A stretch of DNA of 64,000 bases, taken from NCBI GenBank assembly GCA_005116835.1, contig SWDM01000016.1, forward strand, positions 62,001-126,000. The letters run 5' to 3'. The notes beneath the pieces were generated by a model. The model saw only the letters and a program-made list of their open reading frames with translations, did not search any database and was not told the DNA's origin. This document shows positions 55,881 through 63,843 of this stretch, piece after piece; the first letter of the stretch is position 1; each line of letters starts with the position of its first letter. Both the position numbers and the translations under genes were made by a program. The DNA is from Nitrospira sp. Its GTDB lineage: Bacteria; Nitrospirota; Nitrospiria; Nitrospirales; Nitrospiraceae.

Positions 55881-56408
55881 ATGAGTCTACGGGAACAGGT
55901 TCAACATGTGTGGATGATGTGGAGCAGGAAACACCGGGAGCGAGGTTCCCTCGCCTCACGCCTTACGCCTCACGCCTGCCGTGGAACCGCCGGTTTTACA
56001 TTCATCGAGATTATGGTCGTGGTGGCTATTCTGGCGATCCTCGCTGCCCTGGTCGTGCCAAGGATCATGGGGCGAACCGACGATGCGAAACGCACGTCCG
56101 CCAAGGTCCAAATCCGGAACATCGAAGGGGCCTTGCAGTTGTACAAGCTCGATAATGGTGTCTATCCCTCAACTGAACAAGGATTGAAGGCCTTGGTCGA
56201 AAAACCATCTATAGGAGTGATCCCGAAGAAGTGGAAGATCGGCGGGTATCTTCCAAAGCTTCCGGAAGATCCGTGGGGCAACACATACAAGTATCTGAGT
56301 CCCAGCCCGAAGGGCGACTACGAGCTGACTTCCCTTGGCACAGATGGAGAAGTGGGCGGCGAAGGAATCAATGCGGATATCGCCAATTGGAATTTAGATA
56401 AGGACTAG
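55881..56408 (+). CDS. gspG: major pseudopilin GspG
   Basis: Main pseudopilus subunit. The prepilin peptidase site is G^FTFIEIMVVVAILAILAAL with Glu at position +5, and the C-terminus has the GspG pattern YPSTEQGLKALV, PKLPEDPWGNTYKY. GGGAGG upstream supports ATG 55881. The leader before the cut is unusually long (about 37 residues), including SLASRLTPHACR, encoded by a short repetitive stretch with TCACGCC and TTACGCC words. 175 residues from this start. Calcium-site residues appear near the end. Confidence 0.94.
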   Translation: MSLREQVQHVWMMWSRKHRERGSLASRLTPHACRGTAGFTFIEIMVVVAILAILAALVVPRIMGRTDDAKRTSAKVQIRNIEGALQLYKLDNGVYPSTEQGLKALVEKPSIGVIPKKWKIGGYLPKLPEDPWGNTYKYLSPSPKGDYELTSLGTDGEVGGEGINADIANWNLDKD

Positions 56409-56412
56409 CAGG

Positions 56413-56994
56413 ATGAAGCAAGGGATACAGGGGGTGAGGGGTAAAGGGTTACGGGGCTCGCATGGATTCACCATCCTTGAAATCATGATTGTGCTGTTCT
56501 TGCTCGCCGGGTTACTAGGTATCATCCTCCCTCGAATTTCACTGGATGAGAATCTCGCCTCTGTCGGGCGACGGATGGTCGGGACTGTGCGATCCCTCCA
56601 GAGCCTGGCTATGTCCACACAAAAAACGGTACGCCTCTATATTGACATGGATCGAGGAGTTTATTGGCCGATGATTTTGGATGAGAACAAAGAAAAAGTG
56701 CCGACCGATGCCACTTGGGCAACGCCGTTGAACTTTCCAACTGCCATTCGCGTGACAGACGTCCTGGTGAGTCAGGGTAAAAAAGAGTCCGGACGAGTAG
56801 ACCTGTCCTTTTACCCCACCGGCAGGATAGATCCGGTGACGATGCATTTAATGGATGGCAGCAACAATATCCTGGCCATTGCCATCGAGCCGGTGACGGG
56901 AGCGATCCGCACGAGCGACGAACGAATCCCCCCTCCCAGGCCACTGACAATACTCGACCGCGTGAGACCCTTACTCAAGACTCCGTCGAAGTAG
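56413..56994 (+). CDS. gspH: minor pseudopilin GspH
   Basis: Pseudopilin with prepilin site HG^FTILEIMIVLFLLAGLLGI after a 20-residue Gly/Arg-rich leader. The remaining region (RMVGTVRSLQSLAMSTQKT, VDLSFYPTGRIDPVTMHLMD) is the beta-rich GspH globular domain. 193 residues. It starts four bases after the gspG stop with an AGGATGA-type overlap. The order GspG-H-I-J is as usual. Confidence 0.9.
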   Translation: MKQGIQGVRGKGLRGSHGFTILEIMIVLFLLAGLLGIILPRISLDENLASVGRRMVGTVRSLQSLAMSTQKTVRLYIDMDRGVYWPMILDENKEKVPTDATWATPLNFPTAIRVTDVLVSQGKKESGRVDLSFYPTGRIDPVTMHLMDGSNNILAIAIEPVTGAIRTSDERIPPPRPLTILDRVRPLLKTPSK

Positions 56995-57046
56995 GAAGCA
57001 CCCACCTTGACCTTGATAGAACTGCGTCATTACAGGATTCGCGTTT

Positions 57047-57454
57047 ATGGTGAATGAACGGGGCTTCACATTGATGGAAGTATTGATTGCGCTCGGGATC
57101 CTTGCGCTGGCGTTGCCGATCCTATTGGGACTCCGCAATTGGGATCTCGACCTCCATGCAAGAGCCAAGGAACTCACAGCGGCCACAATCCTCGCGCAAG
57201 AAAAGCTGATTGAGACGGAGCTGGGAGCGCTCTTGCCCATGGGCGAAACAGGTGGAGAATTTCTTCTGACCCCTCTGGGGTCGCAAGCCACCGCTGTGGC
57301 TACGAATCGCCCGACAAATTATCGTTGGAAGAGGATTGTATTGCCCACGCAATTGCCGACCGTGCGGGAAATCAAGATTCAGGTTCTATGGCCGCGAGGG
57401 AAAACGGAAGAAATGGTCGAGGTCAGCACCTATGTCGTGTCAACAAGCCCGTGA
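57047..57454 (+). CDS. gspI: minor pseudopilin GspI
   Basis: Short minor pseudopilin, 135 residues, with the cut site RG^FTLMEVLIALGILALALP very near the start (leader of six residues) and the conserved AATILAQEKLIETELGA helix. A beta-rich C-terminal part follows (YRWKRIVLPTQLPTVREIK). It overlaps gspJ by 23 bases. Confidence 0.9.
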   Translation: MVNERGFTLMEVLIALGILALALPILLGLRNWDLDLHARAKELTAATILAQEKLIETELGALLPMGETGGEFLLTPLGSQATAVATNRPTNYRWKRIVLPTQLPTVREIKIQVLWPRGKTEEMVEVSTYVVSTSP

Positions 57455-58043
57455 ACAGGGATTTACCCTGATCGAAATTCTGCTGGCAGTATCCTTAGTC
57501 GCCATGATGGCGACTTTGGTGTTTGGATCACTCTATCTTACGACGAGCGTGATTGACTCGGCGCGGTCGAGTTCGGCCAATGAGCAGATCGTCCGCAGCA
57601 CCTTTCGTGTCATGACCGATGAGTTGTCGGTCGGTGAGAGCAATGAGGCAGGTCCTTGGATCGGAATCAACGGTCAGCAAGACGGTCTGCCTGCCGACTC
57701 GGTAGCCTTTCTCACGATGGGTCAGTTCAGAGGGACAGAATCTGCCAAAGATACCGAACTGGTTCGAATCGTCTATACCAGAGAAGGCGATCGTCTCCTT
57801 CGATTTGTGCGCAGGAATCTGTACGGCTTGACTGACGAGTCCGTCGAGCTAGTCGAGCTGGCCAATAAGGTGAAAGGATTCAATGTGCGCTATTACGATA
57901 GCAAGAGCAAACTCTGGGTGGATGAATGGGATGGCCGTGCGCGGTCTGACAGCCCGAAAGCGCTCTTGATCGAGCTGACCCTACTCCAGGAGAAAGCAGA
58001 GCCCCTGACTGTCCGCCAATGGGTATCGGTGGGGGCGTCATGA
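57432..58043 (+). CDS. gspJ: minor pseudopilin GspJ
   Basis: Prepilin site QG^FTLIEILLAVSLVAMMATL after a 10-residue leader when ATG 57432 (MSCQQAREQ) is used; the frame is open further upstream inside gspI. The globular part includes RIVYTREGDRLLRFVRR and FNVRYYDSKSKLWVDEW, a pattern shared by GspJ proteins. 203 residues. Its stop overlaps the gspN start. Confidence 0.9.
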   Translation: MSCQQAREQGFTLIEILLAVSLVAMMATLVFGSLYLTTSVIDSARSSSANEQIVRSTFRVMTDELSVGESNEAGPWIGINGQQDGLPADSVAFLTMGQFRGTESAKDTELVRIVYTREGDRLLRFVRRNLYGLTDESVELVELANKVKGFNVRYYDSKSKLWVDEWDGRARSDSPKALLIELTLLQEKAEPLTVRQWVSVGAS

Positions 58044-58942
58044 CCGTCAGGCTGTTTGCTTGGGCTGAGACACTGAAAGTAACCGGCCCCTTGGGATGGG
58101 GACTGGCATCGCTGGCCTGCTTCATCGTATTTCTATTCTTGACCTTTCCCTATGGCCCGCTCCAGAACCGTCTGTTGAGCGAACTCAATCGGGCGAGTGG
58201 ATTGGAGGTTCGCGCTGCGGATTGGTCGCTGGGCCTTCCTGCAGCCATTGAGTGGCGTGATCTCGTTCTCGCTGGGCCGACGATTGGAACAATTCCGATT
58301 GAAGCCGCGCGAGCAACCGTTGGAATCTTTCAGGCATGTTTAGGGCGACTGGTGTTAGACTACGGCCTTCAGTTTCCAGGAACGGCTCCAACAGGCTCTG
58401 GACGAGCCTCTGGATCTCTGACTATGGCCTCGTGGTCCTTACCAGGCCCTGTCAGCATCAAAGGCCATCTCCAACAAGTGGATCTCGCAACTGTCCTCAA
58501 ACCCTATGTGAGCCATGGAACCGTTCAGGGGGATTTTACACATCAATGGGACAACGCCCAGGGCGCCGATGCAGCCCTAAAAGGGGAAGGGACCGTGAAG
58601 GTTGAAATTAAAGACCTCGTCGTCGAACGGATCGCCTCGGGCACTTCTTCAATTCCCTCGCTGACCTTCGACCGAGTTCAAGCGGCGATTGCTTGCCGCA
58701 ACGGCGCTTGCGACGTCACGGAATTGAAGGGTGATGGCGCCGATGGATCGTTTACGGCCCAGGGACGTGTGGTGCTGCAAGAACCTGTGCAGCAAAGCCT
58801 TCTGGATCTCACGATCACTGTGATTCCCGGCGCTGGGTTTAGCCAAAAAGCGGCGAGCCTGTCGCTGCCACCCTTCCAGCCTGGAACCCCCTTGACGTTC
58901 AAGCTGGTGGGGCCGATGATAACGGCAAAAGTGGCGTTCTAG
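58040..58942 (+). CDS. gspN: type II secretion protein GspN
   Basis: Accessory periplasmic-facing inner-membrane protein. One N-terminal membrane segment (ASLACFIVFLFLTFPYG, about 22-38), then a long beta-rich periplasmic domain with the family start LLSELNRASGLEVRAADWSL. 300 residues from ATG 58040, which overlaps the gspJ stop (ATGA); the frame is open seven codons further. GspN is present only in some T2SS. Followed by a family B repeat before gspL. Confidence 0.85.
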   Translation: MTVRLFAWAETLKVTGPLGWGLASLACFIVFLFLTFPYGPLQNRLLSELNRASGLEVRAADWSLGLPAAIEWRDLVLAGPTIGTIPIEAARATVGIFQACLGRLVLDYGLQFPGTAPTGSGRASGSLTMASWSLPGPVSIKGHLQQVDLATVLKPYVSHGTVQGDFTHQWDNAQGADAALKGEGTVKVEIKDLVVERIASGTSSIPSLTFDRVQAAIACRNGACDVTELKGDGADGSFTAQGRVVLQEPVQQSLLDLTITVIPGAGFSQKAASLSLPPFQPGTPLTFKLVGPMITAKVAF

Positions 58943-58960
58943 AGGGAAAAGAACATTATT

Positions 58961-59053
58961 TCGTTTATTTGGTTTGTCTCGTTTGTTTGGTCTTATGGAA
59001 CTAACCAGATCGACCATATAAACAAAACAAACCAAATGAACCAAACAAACCGG
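58961..59053. repeat. 9-bp-unit palindrome, family B (copy 7)
   Basis: Left arm TCGTTTATTTGGTTTGTCTC and on, a partly changed core (TCTTATGGAACTAACC), right arm ending ACCAAATGAACCAAACAAACC. It lies between gspN and gspL, ending 14 bases before the gspL start. Confidence 0.85.
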
Positions 59054-59067
59054 GTTGGTGTAGAGAG

Positions 59068-60648
59068 TTGTCATTGGTAGCAGATTGTATTGGGCTCGAT
59101 ATCGGACAGACGGCCTTTAAGGCTGTACGGTTTCGTCGCCGGCTGACGGGCCGTGAATCGGTGGAGTATTTTTACCTGCCCGTTCCCTATGGGCGTCCGG
59201 AACACAGCGAACCGGCGCGTCGAACCGCCATGCTCAGGAATTTCCTTTGGCAGCACGGCTTATATGGCAGTGGGGAAATAGTCACCGCACTCCCCTGCCA
59301 GGATGTATTTATCAGAACCCTCTCCTTCCCCTTTCGCGATGCCTCCAAGCTGGCGCAAGTCGTCCCATTTGAAATGGAAAACCTGATTCCCATGCCCTTG
59401 GAGGAGGTCACCATCGGTAGTCTATTGCTGCCGTCACGGCAATCCCTGGAAGGGGGAGAGAAAGCCAAAGGTTCCGATGTCCTCGTGACTGCAGCTCCCA
59501 AATCTAAGATCCAGGAACATTTGGGGTTCATGGCCTCTGCCGATCTAAATCCTTCCGCAATCACCATTGACGGCATGGCCTTGTTTTCTGTCAGCCAGTT
59601 CTTGAAAGAGGAAGGGGCCCAGGTTCCCGGCGACATGGCGATCATCGACGTCGGCGCCTCAAAAACGACCTTGTGTCTCGTGCATGAAGGCCGTCCGGTG
59701 CTGCTGCGGACTGTGTTGTGGGGCGGGAACCATCTCACCCTTGCGCTTGCTGTTCGCTATGCTTGCAGTTTTGCCGAAGCCGAACGACGGAAGCGAGCCA
59801 TGGCAGTACAGGAAGTCGATGCTTGGCTCGAACCGGTGCTCAAAGAGTTACGCGTCTCTCTCCATGCTTACGAAGGCGCCGTGCATCAACGATTGACACA
59901 TTGTTGGGTATCCGGAGGCGGCTCCAAGCTCAAAGAGCTGAGTGGACATATGGCGCATCAACTGGGCTTACTCCCGGTCGGCCCACGACAAGGATTTGGG
60001 TTGAATTGTCCCCGCGCATTTTCTATTGCGTTTGGACTGGCAATCCATCCAAATATTGTCCGCCCCCGCTGGAAGTCGAGACTGGCTGGATCAGGTCTCG
60101 CTCTGGACTTTAAAACTGGGGGCGAGTCCTCATCAGCCACAACAGATTTCTCGAAACGGGATCGGCGGTTGGCTTTATGGGGCGGACTCATCCTGGCTGT
60201 TCTAGCGTTCGTCGATCTGACCGTACGCCTTGTCCTCAAGGATTCGACCGTCAAGAACCTCAAGCTGGGAATCCAAACCCAATACGAACAGACCTTCGGT
60301 CCAGGCGCCAGTCCTGGCGAAGAGGTCGATCAAGCTCGCTATCGAGTCTCAGAACTGGAAAAAGGCCTCTCGCTAGTCGACGGCAGAGGCTATAATGTCC
60401 TTGCCGGCCTTGCGGAATTGGTGAAGCATATGCCGCCGGGCGTCCCATTGAAGATTCGAGACTTAACGATCGACGGGACAGACGTCCACTTGGAGGGGGA
60501 AACGACGACCTTCGATGCGGTGGAGAAGATCAAGCAGGCCTTCGAGACGGATGAGGCCTTTCACGACGTGTCCATCAGCGATACCCGCGTCGGGGCTGTG
60601 CCGAACCAAGTCGTGTTTCGCCTCACCTATTCGGTGCAACGGCCATGA
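59068..60648 (+). CDS. gspL: type II secretion protein GspL (PilM-like cytoplasmic part)
   Basis: Links GspE to the inner membrane. Residues 1-330 are an actin-like PilM-type domain (CIGLDIGQTAFKAVRF, MAIIDVGASKTTLCLVHEG, CWVSGGGSKLKEL), residues about 373-392 the membrane segment, and the rest a ferredoxin-like periplasmic domain (GVPLKIRDLTIDGTDVHLEG). 526 residues is longer than usual E. coli-type GspL. The likely start is a TTG at 59068 with GAGAG upstream, just after a repeat; no ATG is nearby. Stop overlaps gspM. Confidence 0.88.
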   Translation: MSLVADCIGLDIGQTAFKAVRFRRRLTGRESVEYFYLPVPYGRPEHSEPARRTAMLRNFLWQHGLYGSGEIVTALPCQDVFIRTLSFPFRDASKLAQVVPFEMENLIPMPLEEVTIGSLLLPSRQSLEGGEKAKGSDVLVTAAPKSKIQEHLGFMASADLNPSAITIDGMALFSVSQFLKEEGAQVPGDMAIIDVGASKTTLCLVHEGRPVLLRTVLWGGNHLTLALAVRYACSFAEAERRKRAMAVQEVDAWLEPVLKELRVSLHAYEGAVHQRLTHCWVSGGGSKLKELSGHMAHQLGLLPVGPRQGFGLNCPRAFSIAFGLAIHPNIVRPRWKSRLAGSGLALDFKTGGESSSATTDFSKRDRRLALWGGLILAVLAFVDLTVRLVLKDSTVKNLKLGIQTQYEQTFGPGASPGEEVDQARYRVSELEKGLSLVDGRGYNVLAGLAELVKHMPPGVPLKIRDLTIDGTDVHLEGETTTFDAVEKIKQAFETDEAFHDVSISDTRVGAVPNQVVFRLTYSVQRP

Positions 60649-61193
60649 TGCAAGTCCTGAAAGAACGGTGGCTACAGTTCTCACAACGCGAGCGCATCAT
60701 CGTGGCTGCGGGGGGCGCCATATTGGCAGCAGCGTTGGTCTTTTTGCTGATTGTCGACCCACTCTTAGCGTCGATCGACAAGCTCGATCGGCAGGCGCGG
60801 AAAAAGACGAAGGACAGCCAAGAGCTTGCACTCCTGGCGCAGGATTACGCAGTGAAACAGGCTCGCATGACCAAGCTCGAAGAGCGCATGCCGAACCCGC
60901 CCGCCCAGTTTTCCTTGTTGGCGTTCATGGAGGAAGCAACGACGTCCGTGAAGATCCGCGATCGAATCGTCGGCATGCAGCCACAGGCCCCTATGGTCGT
61001 CCAGGGCTATCAAGAAACTTCTGTCGATCTACGGCTCGACGGCGTGACGCTACCCCAGCTCCTCGCTCTGTTGGTAGCCATCGAGAAGGCCCCCTACGAT
61101 GTCCAGGTGCATCACCTCCAGATGAAACCGAAATACGATAACCCGGTTAATCTCGATGCCACCCTGAAAATCGTGACCTATGCAAAGGTCTGA
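60645..61193 (+). CDS. gspM: type II secretion protein GspM
   Basis: Inner-membrane partner of GspL, 182 residues. One membrane segment (IIVAAGGAILAAALVFLLIV, about 20-39), coiled-coil (LDRQARKKTKDSQELALLAQ) and a periplasmic ferredoxin-like domain (VQGYQETSVDLRLDGVTLPQ). The ATG overlaps the gspL stop by four bases and its end overlaps gspK by 14 bases. Confidence 0.88.
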   Translation: MMQVLKERWLQFSQRERIIVAAGGAILAAALVFLLIVDPLLASIDKLDRQARKKTKDSQELALLAQDYAVKQARMTKLEERMPNPPAQFSLLAFMEEATTSVKIRDRIVGMQPQAPMVVQGYQETSVDLRLDGVTLPQLLALLVAIEKAPYDVQVHHLQMKPKYDNPVNLDATLKIVTYAKV

Positions 61194-62127
61194 TGAACGA
61201 GGCATAGCCCTCCTTCTCACCCTCCTAGTCCTCACCTTCATGGTTGCGCTGATTCTGGAATTCGATGCCGAGGCAAGGCGGGAATACCGTGATGCCGCCG
61301 CCTTTCGCGATAACTTCAAAGCCACCGTCCTCGCGCGCGCAGCTGTGCAAGCAGCTCGAGGGGTGCTTCAACAAGACTTTCTCAAAGATAAGCAATCTGG
61401 AGTATCCTACGACGCTCCCACCGACTTGTGGGCCTTTCCCATTACCAACTATCCCATCGGCGACGGTGTGCTGAACGCAAAGATCGAAGATGAACGGGGC
61501 AAACTGAACCTGAATGACCTGGCGGTGAGCGGAAATCCTATAGCCAAGAAAGCCACGATCGGGAGGTTCAAGCGGCTCTTTGCGTTCGTACAGATTAATC
61601 CGGATCTGGTAGATGCGATTGTCGACTGGGTAGATAAGGACGACCAACCGGAACCGTCCGGCGCAGAAAGCCTCTACTATCAAACGCTGCGTCCTTCCTA
61701 CCTGGCGGCGAATGCTCAGCTGCAGACATTCTTGGAGTTGCGCCTAATTAAGGGGGTAACGCCAGAGATTATGGCAAAACTTTCCAAACTGGTGACCGTC
61801 TACGAGTCAACCGGTGACAGCATGGTGAACATGAACACCGCGGACGCCTTTGTGATTCAGGCCCTCCATGAAGATATTACGCAAGCCATCGCGGCGGATA
61901 TTGTCCAAGCCCGCCCCTTCAAGAATAACAAGGTAGATGATCTAGATCGTGTGAGTAGTTTTCAGGATATCGGAAAAACCATCCGGCAGCTATACGACAT
62001 CAAAAGCGACCTGTTCTTGGCCCGCATGACGGTGAGGGTCAACGAAATGACCAGGAGTGCGATAGTGATTCTCAAGCGAGATCCTGGTACTGGAGCAAGC
62101 ACGGTCCAGTACTACCGAGTCCTCTAA
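61180..62127 (+). CDS. gspK: minor pseudopilin GspK
   Basis: Large minor pseudopilin at the tip. Cut-site region RG^IALLLTLLVLTFMVALILE; the Glu is at a late position as is usual in GspK. Then RGVLQQDFLKDKQSGVSYDA, DERGKLNLNDL, VDAIVDWVDKDDQPEPSGAE (metal/alpha domain) and DAFVIQALHEDI. 315 residues. Being after gspM instead of between gspJ and gspL is an altered order. A family B repeat follows it. Confidence 0.9.
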   Translation: MQRSDERGIALLLTLLVLTFMVALILEFDAEARREYRDAAAFRDNFKATVLARAAVQAARGVLQQDFLKDKQSGVSYDAPTDLWAFPITNYPIGDGVLNAKIEDERGKLNLNDLAVSGNPIAKKATIGRFKRLFAFVQINPDLVDAIVDWVDKDDQPEPSGAESLYYQTLRPSYLAANAQLQTFLELRLIKGVTPEIMAKLSKLVTVYESTGDSMVNMNTADAFVIQALHEDITQAIAADIVQARPFKNNKVDDLDRVSSFQDIGKTIRQLYDIKSDLFLARMTVRVNEMTRSAIVILKRDPGTGASTVQYYRVL

Positions 62128-62129
62128 CC

Positions 62130-62222
62130 GATCTGGTTCATTTGGTCTGTCTAGTCTGTTCGGTCTGTCTTGTTTGTTTGGTTGAACCAGAGAGAAAAAT
62201 AGACCAGAGAGACCAGACAAAC
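62130..62222. repeat. 9-bp-unit palindrome, family B (copy 8)
   Basis: Left arm CGATCTGGTTCATTTGGTCT and on, core TTGGTTGAACCAGAGAG, right arm AGACCAGAGAGACCAGACAAACC. It follows the gspK stop by three bases and precedes the Pho-controlled porin. Confidence 0.85.
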
Positions 62223-62268
62223 CCTCCCCCGTCCGTCTGCTCGAAGTTTTTCGAATCTCCACTCTAAA

Positions 62269-62307
62269 TTAACAATCCCGTAACACCGCTGTCATCCCTT
62301 CTTAATC
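62269..62307 (+). promoter_or_regulatory. Pho box upstream of the porin gene
   Basis: Four six-base words start exactly 11 bases apart: TTAACA (62269), GTAACA (62280), GTCATC (62291), TTAATC (62302). This is the tandem direct-repeat layout of PhoB binding sites (consensus CTGTCAT repeated every 11 bases). CTGTCAT itself is present at 62289. It lies about 70 bases before the porin start. Confidence 0.8.
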
Positions 62308-62376
62308 TGTAGGGAATATCGTCTGGGTCAGACATGACTACCGATAATCTTAAACAGAAATAATGGAGGTATTCGA

Positions 62377-63684
62377 ATGAGACGACTGTGGTGTGCAACC
62401 ATCGCCTGCGTTATCGGCCTTGGGCTGATTGCCCAGGCCAACATTGCTCAAGCCAGCCTTGAGGACACGCTGTATGAAAAAGGTGTCTTCACCAAAGAAG
62501 AATGGCTCAAGGCCAAAGCCGATCATGAAAAAGAAGAAGCGATTATTGCAGAACGATCAACGATCAAAAAATGGTATGACAAGATCAGCATCAGAGGCTA
62601 TACGCAAATTCGCTACAGCTACATCACAGACGATAAAAAGCTGGCCAGCGAGTACGATAGCTCGATCGGGAACAATAAAGGTTTTTTGATCCGCCGTGCT
62701 CGCCTTGTGATTTCCGGCGATATCACCGATTGGTTGTCCATTTATATCCAGCCAGAATTTGCGAGCAGTGCCGGAGGCGATTCGAATAATAATCTTGTCC
62801 AACTGCGAGATGCCTACGCCGATATCTTTCTGACGTCGGACAAGGAATGGCGCATCAGAGGAGGGCAATCGAAGGTTCCCTTCGGGTTTGAAAATCTGCA
62901 ATCCAGCCAAAATCGTCTCGCGTTAGACCGAACAGACGCCATCAATAGCGCGGTGCAGGGAGAGCGTGATCTCGGCTTCTTCCTCTATTACACACCGGTC
63001 GAAACCAGAAAAGTATTCAAGAGACTGGTCGAATCGGGCCTCAAGGGGTCTGGAGACTATGGCGTCTTAGGCGTCGGGGTCTATAACGGTCAGACCATCA
63101 ATGTCTCCGAACGCAATGACGATAAACATGTTGTGCTGCATGCCACTTACCCCTTCGAATTGCCCTATGGGCAAGTCGTACAAATCGGAGTGGATGCGTA
63201 CCGTGGGGTATTTAATGTCGCTTGTGGTGCTCCCGTACCTCTTACGGGAGGACTCTGTGCGGCTGGCGCGGCCCCTAGCGGAAGGAACGTGCTTGACGAG
63301 CGAGTCGGCGCACATTTCGTGCTCTATCCTCAACCCTTCGGATTGCAGGCGGAATGGAACTGGGGCCGAGGCCCGGAACTGAACGCCGCCCAAACCGCCA
63401 TTCAAGAAGGCTCTCTTCAGGGCGGATATGTGCAGGCCATGTATAAATGGAACGATGCCATTCCCTACATACGCTGGCAAGAATATATGGGTGGAAAGAA
63501 GCACCGAACCAATACACCGTACAATGTCGTCAGGGAATTGGAGGTTGGATTGGAATATCAAATCGCCAAGGCGCTTGAGCTGACTGTGGCCTATGCCTGG
63601 ATGAAACGTACGGACACCCAACTCGCGCCCTATAACATCCAAGATGGGCAAGTTCTTCGCACCCAAGTGCAGTGGAATTTTTAA
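62377..63684 (+). CDS. phosphate-selective porin of the OprO/OprP type
   Basis: Outer-membrane channel, 435 residues. Signal peptide MRRLWCATIACVIGLGLIAQ then ending AQA; a short coiled-coil (TLYEKGVFTKEEWLKAKA) as in other OprP-like porins; beta-barrel strands with alternating pattern (ISIRGYTQIRYSYITDD, RGGQSKVPFGFENLQSS, ERDLGFFLYYTPVETRK) and final aromatic residue (VQWNF). A four-unit Pho box upstream and pstS downstream suggest it is induced by phosphate starvation. AATGGAGG precedes the ATG. Confidence 0.93.
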   Translation: MRRLWCATIACVIGLGLIAQANIAQASLEDTLYEKGVFTKEEWLKAKADHEKEEAIIAERSTIKKWYDKISIRGYTQIRYSYITDDKKLASEYDSSIGNNKGFLIRRARLVISGDITDWLSIYIQPEFASSAGGDSNNNLVQLRDAYADIFLTSDKEWRIRGGQSKVPFGFENLQSSQNRLALDRTDAINSAVQGERDLGFFLYYTPVETRKVFKRLVESGLKGSGDYGVLGVGVYNGQTINVSERNDDKHVVLHATYPFELPYGQVVQIGVDAYRGVFNVACGAPVPLTGGLCAAGAAPSGRNVLDERVGAHFVLYPQPFGLQAEWNWGRGPELNAAQTAIQEGSLQGGYVQAMYKWNDAIPYIRWQEYMGGKKHRTNTPYNVVRELEVGLEYQIAKALELTVAYAWMKRTDTQLAPYNIQDGQVLRTQVQWNF

Positions 63685-63766
63685 CGATATCCGATTCTGT
63701 GAAAGGGCTCTGGCGTGCCATCCCTCCCAGCTTGGTCTCCCGATATTATGAGCAAAATTGCAGGAG

Positions 63767-63805
63767 TTAACAGTTCTGTAACATGGATGTAATGCTCCGG
63801 TAACA
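63767..63805 (+). promoter_or_regulatory. Pho box upstream of pstS
   Basis: Four words start exactly 11 bases apart: TTAACA (63767), GTAACA (63778), GTAATG (63789), GTAACA (63800). This repeats the pattern seen 1.5 kb upstream before the porin gene. It ends about 38 bases before the pstS start. The region 63685-63766 has nothing else that I can support. Confidence 0.85.
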
Positions 63806-63843
63806 GGACAAGGGCATCCTTCTAGATGATGAAAGGAGTCTCA

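Noticed and set aside
58649-59074. Minus-strand frame opposite gspN with a Leu-Val-Cys-Leu-Val-rich start
   Set aside because: The start is the complementary reading of a family B repeat arm, and the rest is antisense to gspN. Similar Leu-Val-Tyr frames occur at every family B copy (for example 11171-11359).
60515-61141. 208-codon frame over gspL end and gspM
   Set aside because: Off-frame shadow; gspM has the expected membrane segment and overlaps on both sides.
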